Source: Planctomycetota bacterium
GTDB taxonomy: Bacteria; Planctomycetota; Planctomycetia; Pirellulales; Pirellulaceae
NCBI GenBank assembly: GCA_023430365.1
Contig: JAEZAS010000227.1
Location: forward strand, 1-17,432
Reading direction: 5' to 3'
Length of the DNA: 17,432 nucleotides
Shown here: in pieces, positions 12,908 through 17,432 of the stretch
Position numbering within the stretch: position 1 is the stretch's first letter
Layout of the letters: every line of letters begins with the position of its first letter
Made by a program: the position numbers and the translations under genes
Notes under the pieces: generated by a model
What the model saw: only the letters and a program-made list of their open reading frames with translations
What the model was told of the DNA's origin: nothing
Database searches by the model: none

Positions 12908-13876
12908 ATGGCATCGGTAGCACCCGATAAAAAGTCACGCAAACAGCAGCGTAAGCATAGCCACAACGGCAAACCCGCCGAGCATCGCGCCGACGCGCAT
13001 GTGGCGAAAGAAGTTCAGCGTTCGCACCACGCCGACAGTCCGCCGCGTCAACCGAACTGGGCCAACATCATCTGGCTCGTCATTTTGCACGGTGGTTGTC
13101 TCGCGGCTCCATTCGTCTTCACTTGGGAAGCGGTGGCGCTCACGGTGTTCCTTCACTGGCTCACCGGCGGCATCGGCATCTGCTTGGGCTTCCACCGGAT
13201 GCTCACGCACACCAGCTTCCAAACCTACCGCCCTGTCCGCTATGCGATCGCGTTCCTCGGTGGTTTGGCCGGCGAAGGCTCGGCGATCGACTGGGTCGCC
13301 AACCATCGCAAGCATCACGCGCTCAGCGATCAAGATGGCGATCCGCACTCGCCGCACGATGGTCCCTGGTGGAGCCACATGTTCTGGCTCGCCTGGTATC
13401 GCGGCGACGCCTATCACCAGCAGCACATCAAGCGTTGGGCGCCCGATCTGTACAAGGACAAGGGCATGCGTTGGATCGGCTACTTGTTCCTGCCGTCCCA
13501 CTTCCTGATGGCTGGCATCATCGCCGCCGCCGGCTACGCCTATGGCGGTTGGTTCATGGCCGCCTCGTTGCTCGTCTGGGGCATGTTCGTGCGACTCGTG
13601 TTCGTGCTGCACGCCACCTGGTTCGTCAATTCGGCCAGCCACATGTGGGGATATCGCAACTACGAAACGACCGACGACAGCCGCAACAACTGGTGGGTCG
13701 CTCTGATCACCTACGGCGAAGGCTGGCACAACAACCACCACGCCTATCCGCGTATGGCTCCCCACGGCCACCGCTGGTGGGAAATCGACACCACCTACAT
13801 GGTCATCCGCGCCATGCGTGCGGTCGGCCTGGCCTGGAACGTGGTTGACTACAAGCGCGGCGGCGCTGGACACTAG
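12908..13876 (+). CDS. Membrane fatty acid desaturase (delta-9 acyl-CoA/acyl-lipid type)
   Basis: Introduces a double bond into a fatty acyl chain using a di-iron centre at the membrane. The 322-residue protein has the three histidine boxes of the family: HRMLTH (96-101), HRKHH (133-137) and HNNHH (274-278), plus an extra conserved His245 in NSASHMWG. Hydrophobic membrane stretches are at about 53-95, 110-125, 190-235. The first 50 residues are a His/Lys/Arg-rich hydrophilic tail that is not part of the family core. The ATG at 12908 has AAGG about 8 bases before it. It appears to be a single-gene unit with its own promoter region. Regioselectivity is inferred from similarity to stearoyl-CoA-type desaturases (GEGWHNNHHAYP), not proven. 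No electron donor gene is adjacent. Confidence 0.94.
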   Translation: MASVAPDKKSRKQQRKHSHNGKPAEHRADAHVAKEVQRSHHADSPPRQPNWANIIWLVILHGGCLAAPFVFTWEAVALTVFLHWLTGGIGICLGFHRMLTHTSFQTYRPVRYAIAFLGGLAGEGSAIDWVANHRKHHALSDQDGDPHSPHDGPWWSHMFWLAWYRGDAYHQQHIKRWAPDLYKDKGMRWIGYLFLPSHFLMAGIIAAAGYAYGGWFMAASLLVWGMFVRLVFVLHATWFVNSASHMWGYRNYETTDDSRNNWWVALITYGEGWHNNHHAYPRMAPHGHRWWEIDTTYMVIRAMRAVGLAWNVVDYKRGGAGH

Positions 13877-13904
13877 TCCGGCAGCGCCGCTTCGCGATGG
13901 CTCT

Positions 13905-14042
13905 CGTTCCCACGTCTTGCGCGTGGGAACGCCCGTTTTGACGCTCAGCGTCGTGAGCTGTCGCCGCGGCAAACGGGCCGAATGTCTAACCACGTTGGAC
14001 GCTCAGCGTCCAACCATGCGTTACGGCGCGGAGCGTCGTAAC
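13905..14042. repeat. Cluster of four hairpins between desaturase and sulfatase-like gene
   Basis: (a) CGTTCCCACG (13905-13914) with CGTGGGAACG (13922-13931), followed by CCCGTTTT, terminator-like for the desaturase. (b) GACG, loop CTCAG, CGTC (13940-13952). (c) GTTGGACG, loop CTCAG, CGTCCAAC (13994-14014). (d) GTTACGGCG (14020-14028), loop CGGAG, CGTCGTAAC (14034-14042) with one G-T pair. Hairpins b, c and d share the loop on one strand or a related form of it while their stems differ. Hairpin d ends at the base before the GAGG ribosome site of the next gene. Confidence 0.75.
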
Positions 14043-14052
14043 GAGGTTGTTT

Positions 14053-15366
14053 ATGACCGCTTCTTCGCTCATCGTGCTGGTTGTCGATCGACTCGGCGCG
14101 GGGTGGCTCGGACCGCACGGCGCCACCTGGATCGACACGCCCAGTTTCAATCGCCTCGCCGCCGCCTCGCTGCTTTGCGAAAACGCCCTCGCCGATTCGC
14201 CGAGCCTCGAACAAGCCTACCGCGGCTACTTACTGGGCCAGCACGCGCTCGCTTCGGCGGCGGGACGCGAAGCGTGGCACAAGCTGCAAGCCCGGCTCGA
14301 AAGCACCGGCGATTCGCTCCTCGCGGCGGAGCCCCCGTTAACGGCCCCACCGAGCCTGCCCTGGCTCAAGGTGGCTGAGGCCAATGCGACGCGAACGATT
14401 CTGCTGACCGACGACCCCGACGTTGCTCGCTACGACGTCTGCCAGGCCTTCGCCGAGCACATTGTCCTGCCAGTCAGCGATCCAAGCGAACCAGCCGACG
14501 ATGTCGACGCCACGAGCCTGGCTCATTTGTTCGAAGCCGCCGCGGATACGCTCCGCTCCTTGAGTTCCCCCTTCGTGCTCTTCATCCACGCGCGCGGCAT
14601 GGCGGGCCCCTGGGATGCGCCGCTGGAACTGCGAAACCGCTTCGCGGACGAAGACGACCCTACGCCTCCAACGTTTGTCACTCCGCCGAACCTGCGGGCC
14701 ACTCCGCAGTTCGATCCCGATGAGCTGCTCGGCTACCGCCAGGCCTACGCCGGGCAGATCACACTCTTGGACATGTGTCTCGGGATGCTGCTCGACGAGA
14801 TCGACCGTCAGCCGTGGGCCCAGCAGACGGCGCTGATGGTCACTTCACCGCGAGGCTATCCGCTCGGCCACCACGGCCGGATCGGCCCCTGCGACGAAGC
14901 CCTGTATGGCGACCTGCTGCACGTGCCGCTGCTGCTGCGGTTGCCAGACAAGAGCACGCTGGCTCAGCGGCGGCGAGGCATCGTCCAGACCAGCGACATC
15001 GCGGCAACGATCACCGACCTGCTCACGCCGGCAAATTCAACTTCGGCTCCCGCGCGCAGCCTGCTCAGGCTCCTTCGCGAGCATCAACCCGCGGAGTGGC
15101 AGATCGGCTGTGCCCTCGGCCCGGACCAGAGGTTGATCCGCACCCCCGCTTGGCTGATGCGCGAGTCGCTACTCGGCGATCACCTGCACCACGAGCTGTT
15201 TGTTAAGCCGGACGACTACTGGGAAGTGAACGAAATCGCGAGTCGCGGTGGTGATATCGTTCAACTGCTAGCGGCTGAGCTCGATCGACGTCATCGCGAA
15301 TTTCTTGCGGGCGGCTCTGCCCAAAGTGCCCCTCTTCCCGAGCCACTCACGAGCGTCTGGCGGTAG
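14053..15366 (+). CDS. Sulfatase-family (alkaline phosphatase fold) protein with a degenerate active site
   Basis: A 437-residue protein whose fold signature is that of type I sulfatases: LIVLVVDRLGAGWLGPHG at the N-terminus (canonical DDLG-LG-YG), then LFIHARGMAGPWDAP, a middle YAGQITLLDMCLGMLLDEID and C-terminal TSPRGYPLGHHG followed by VPLLLRLP. Active-site residues are missing. The second Asp of the DD pair is Arg13. The C-x-P-S-R formylglycine motif reads D-S-P-S-L (48-52). The two ligands in TSDxG are Pro266 and Arg267. It lacks a signal peptide, so unlike most planctomycete sulfatases it should be cytoplasmic. The ATG at 14053 has GAGG 6 bases upstream. It is most likely a non-catalytic binding or regulatory relative; a divergent phosphodiesterase is less likely. 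The frame is intact and it is not a decayed pseudogene. Confidence 0.85.
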   Translation: MTASSLIVLVVDRLGAGWLGPHGATWIDTPSFNRLAAASLLCENALADSPSLEQAYRGYLLGQHALASAAGREAWHKLQARLESTGDSLLAAEPPLTAPPSLPWLKVAEANATRTILLTDDPDVARYDVCQAFAEHIVLPVSDPSEPADDVDATSLAHLFEAAADTLRSLSSPFVLFIHARGMAGPWDAPLELRNRFADEDDPTPPTFVTPPNLRATPQFDPDELLGYRQAYAGQITLLDMCLGMLLDEIDRQPWAQQTALMVTSPRGYPLGHHGRIGPCDEALYGDLLHVPLLLRLPDKSTLAQRRRGIVQTSDIAATITDLLTPANSTSAPARSLLRLLREHQPAEWQIGCALGPDQRLIRTPAWLMRESLLGDHLHHELFVKPDDYWEVNEIASRGGDIVQLLAAELDRRHREFLAGGSAQSAPLPEPLTSVWR

Positions 15367-15499
15367 CGGGCAGCGAACAGGCCGCAAACCAGTTCAGCCT
15401 CCAGTATCGCTGCTGCAACCGAACGCCAGCATCTCTGAAAAACGGTCCCGGCGGCTAGCATTCGGTGAATCGGTGTGGCCCGATTTGAACGCTCCACCC

Positions 15500-15505
15500 T
15501 ATAAT
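15500..15505 (+). promoter_or_regulatory. Perfect -10 box TATAAT before the secreted-protein gene
   Basis: TATAAT lies 92 bases before the ATG at 15598. TTGAAC (15485-15490) is near but only 9 bases away, too close for a normal -35, and nothing convincing is at 16-18 bases. In this GC-rich stretch the box stands out. Confidence 0.35.
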
Positions 15506-15514
15506 CGGCCGCCT

Positions 15515-15550
15515 CACTCCGGTTGGTGACGGAACACGACAGCCGGAGTG
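15515..15550. repeat. Inverted repeat CACTCCGG / CCGGAGTG in the leader
   Basis: CACTCCGG (15515-15522) and CCGGAGTG (15543-15550) form an 8-base-pair stem around a 20-base loop, just downstream of the TATAAT box, so it would be at the start of the transcript. The right arm is preceded by AG as in the TAGCCGG family, but the large loop and lack of AAC make membership uncertain. Confidence 0.45.
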
Positions 15551-15597
15551 GACAGTTTTGTGGGTCTGTTTCCCTCGAACGTGCGCAGGACCGGTTC

Positions 15598-17432
15598 ATG
15601 GCAGGACAGGGATGTCCGCTGCGACCTTGCGCGTGGCCACCGCGCCGCGCTGTCCTCACGCTGCGCACATGCGTCGTCCTCGCGACGCTGCTCACGGGCC
15701 TGATCTCGAGCCCCGCCTCGGCAGCCGATGTTGATATTCGGCTGCGCGTTGCCTGGGGTGGCGGTGAGCCGCGCGCCTGGCAGGGAACCATCCGCGTCAC
15801 AAGCGGCCAGCTCTCCGAGGCAACCGTCCTCGGCTTGGAGGCCGACGCGCCAGGATCGATTCAGCAGGTCGACTCGTCCACGCTACGCGTCTATCCCCGT
15901 TCGCCGCACAGCTACGACGGTTGCGATGTGCGAATCGTGGCGCCGGACGACGCCCGGCTGCTCGTGGAACTATCCGACGAAGGCGGGCCCGCTCCGGCGA
16001 TCGAAATCCCACTCAGCAAAGCGATCCAGACCTTCCATAACATCGAACTCGACAATCGCGGCAACCGCCTGCTCGCGCAGCGGGCTCCCGGGGACACCCT
16101 GCGTGTAAAGCTTAGCCGCGATTCGCTCGTTTTCGGTCCCGGCGAAAAACTCGAAGCCGAAATTGCTCCTACCAGCTTGTCCCTATCGCCGTCGACAGCT
16201 TATCTGCTCTCGACCACGCTGCAATACGCGCGTTCCGATACGGAACTAAAGCGAGAAGAGCAGGAAATTCGCACGGATGAATCGGGAGCGCTCGCCAGCC
16301 TGCCGATGTCGTTCGCACTGCCGTCGGAGGAAGGGGTCTACGACGTTCGCATTGCTCTCTACCCGAAACGGCTGACCACCTCGCTCGTCCGTGGCAAGCC
16401 GATTGCCGAACGGAAGATCCAACTGGTCGTCGTGTCCCCCGCGGAACGCATCCTCCCCCAGCAACAACCGTGGCGAGTTGCCGACGAGGTCGATCCCGCC
16501 AATCCGCGCTGGTGGGAACGCCTGCCGCGATTCAGTTCGCTCCGCAAGTTGCCCGCCTGGTCCAACCAGCCGATCGGCAGCGGCCCGATCCGCACGCGCC
16601 GCCATATCGAACAAACCTGGGTCGAACTGCCGACCGCGGGCTGGCAAGCCTATCCGCTTTCGATCACCACGCCCGGCCGTCTGCACATGCTCGAGATCGA
16701 CTATCCGAGCGATCTGGAGCAGACGCTCGGCGTCAGCCTCGTCGAACCCAACGCCGCCGGCCAGGTGGTTCCGATCGGCTTGGATAGCGGCATCGATGTG
16801 CGCGCTCCCGCCGTAGGGCATCGTCAGCAAGTTCAAAAGCTGCGCATCCCGTTCTGGCCCCAGACCCGTTCACCCGTGATCGTGCTGACCAATCGGCATG
16901 GCGAGCGCACCGCCGTTTATGGACGGATCGTCGTGCAAACGGGGCCCGACGACCTCCCTGCCCTGTCGCTGCCGCCTGCCGGCAGAAAACCGCAGCGCAT
17001 GCTGGCGGCCTACTACGACAAACCGCTGCTGGCCGAGAACTTCTCAGCCACCGAAGGTCTCGATCCGATCACCGGCCGCAGCCTCGACGACTGGGCGACG
17101 TTCTACGACGGCGCCAAACGGATGGTCGAGTACCTGAAACATGCCGGCTACAACGCCGTCATCCTAACCGTCGCTTGCGAGGGCTCGGCGATCTATCCCA
17201 GCCGCCATCTGCAACCCACCCCCAAGTACGACACCGGCACCTTCTTCGAACTGGGACAAGATCCGGTTCGCAAGGACGTGCTTGAGCTCGTGCTGCGGAT
17301 GTGCGACCGGTCGGGCATTCAGGTCATCCCGGCCATTCAGTTCTCGTCGCCGCTACCCGAATTGGAAACCATGCGGCTGACCAATCCGCAAGGAAGCGTC
17401 GGCATCGAGCCGATCGGACCGGACGGCCGCAC
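15598..17432 (+). CDS. Large secreted protein, N-terminal part (cut by window edge), possible glycoside-hydrolase-like domain
   Basis: Open for 611 codons to the window edge. The ATG at 15598 has AGGA 7 bases upstream. A signal peptide follows: basic PPRR, hydrophobic VVLATLLTGLI, probable cut after ASA (40-42). Residues 44-460 look like a chain of beta-rich domains (Ig-like or similar) with no motif I recognise. From about 470 the character changes: AAYYDKPLLAENF, then DDWATFYDGAKRMVEYLKHAGYNAVILTVACEG and a later RSGIQVIPAIQFSS. That alternation of helix-like and strand-like segments resembles the start of a TIM-barrel, as in family-10-like glycosylhydrolases of unknown type. I cannot name a substrate. 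The C-terminal part, needed to judge catalysis or anchoring, is outside the window. Confidence 0.85.
   Translation, partial: MAGQGCPLRPCAWPPRRAVLTLRTCVVLATLLTGLISSPASAADVDIRLRVAWGGGEPRAWQGTIRVTSGQLSEATVLGLEADAPGSIQQVDSSTLRVYPRSPHSYDGCDVRIVAPDDARLLVELSDEGGPAPAIEIPLSKAIQTFHNIELDNRGNRLLAQRAPGDTLRVKLSRDSLVFGPGEKLEAEIAPTSLSLSPSTAYLLSTTLQYARSDTELKREEQEIRTDESGALASLPMSFALPSEEGVYDVRIALYPKRLTTSLVRGKPIAERKIQLVVVSPAERILPQQQPWRVADEVDPANPRWWERLPRFSSLRKLPAWSNQPIGSGPIRTRRHIEQTWVELPTAGWQAYPLSITTPGRLHMLEIDYPSDLEQTLGVSLVEPNAAGQVVPIGLDSGIDVRAPAVGHRQQVQKLRIPFWPQTRSPVIVLTNRHGERTAVYGRIVVQTGPDDLPALSLPPAGRKPQRMLAAYYDKPLLAENFSATEGLDPITGRSLDDWATFYDGAKRMVEYLKHAGYNAVILTVACEGSAIYPSRHLQPTPKYDTGTFFELGQDPVRKDVLELVLRMCDRSGIQVIPAIQFSSPLPELETMRLTNPQGSVGIEPIGPDGR

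Noticed and set aside
13905..13939. Intrinsic terminator for the desaturase gene
   Set aside because: The stem is strong but the Ts begin 4 bases after it and number only four; the same hairpin type is a dispersed repeat, so I describe it as terminator-like only.
1..17432. tRNA, rRNA, tmRNA, prophage, toxin-antitoxin or defence genes
   Set aside because: I looked for cloverleaf-like sequences, integrases, transposases and typical small toxin/antitoxin pairs and saw none that I could support. A diverged RNA gene could still be missed by eye.

Overview
The window looks like a piece of a GC-rich Planctomycetota chromosome, most likely order Pirellulales. The pointers are a secreted DUF1549/DUF1553 protein with a CAECH motif, a sulfatase-fold protein, a small membrane protein with an FSLRALL-type N-terminus, weak or absent Shine-Dalgarno sites on several genes, and many short palindromic repeats in the gaps. 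The taxonomic call is inference from gene content; no rRNA is present.

Layout, left to right. A small membrane protein and methionine aminopeptidase (map) lie on the minus strand. A 517-base divergent gap packed with repeats follows, then leuS on the plus strand. leuS is convergent with a minus-strand two-gene ABC transporter of the MacB/LolCDE type (ATPase upstream, FtsX-like permease downstream). smpB (minus) comes next. A plus-strand lipoate block follows: a divergent lipB, an overlapping lipA, and an 83-residue stand-alone lipoyl-like domain. The DUF1549/DUF1553 gene (minus) and an acyl-lipid/acyl-CoA desaturase (plus) are divergent across a 417-base gap. The window ends with a degenerate sulfatase-family protein (plus) and the first 611 codons of a large secreted protein (plus) that runs off the edge.

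The housekeeping genes look intact and serve protein synthesis and maturation (map, leuS, smpB), lipoate synthesis (lipA) and membrane lipid modification (desaturase). Three proteins keep a recognisable fold but lack the residues that normally do the chemistry. The LipB homologue has Met and Val where the catalytic Lys and Cys should be. The lipoyl-like domain has no modifiable lysine. The sulfatase homologue lacks the formylglycine Cys and several metal ligands. The first two sit beside lipA, so a modified or non-canonical lipoate arrangement is the most interesting protein-level hypothesis here.

The strongest non-coding signal is a dense set of several palindromic repeat families. (1) Eight hairpins with foot TAGCCGG form four inverted pairs, one in each of four gene gaps; their stems differ from copy to copy but stay self-complementary, and the loop is nearly always AAC. 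(2) A GTAGGGTGGG family occurs as two single hairpins, plus one complete 108-base inverted pair sitting exactly in frame inside leuS (36 codons). (3) GAAA-loop hairpins occur, one also read through in frame in leuS. (4) Hairpins with a CGGAG/CTCAG loop lie at the leuS and sulfatase start regions. (5) Heptanucleotide arrays of pattern GRGNNNA flank smpB on both sides in opposite orientations. (6) A nested EcoRI-site inverted repeat lies upstream of leuS. Families 1, 2 and one member of 4 carry a GTAG-like foot as in REP/BIME elements, but no REP-associated transposase gene is in the window.
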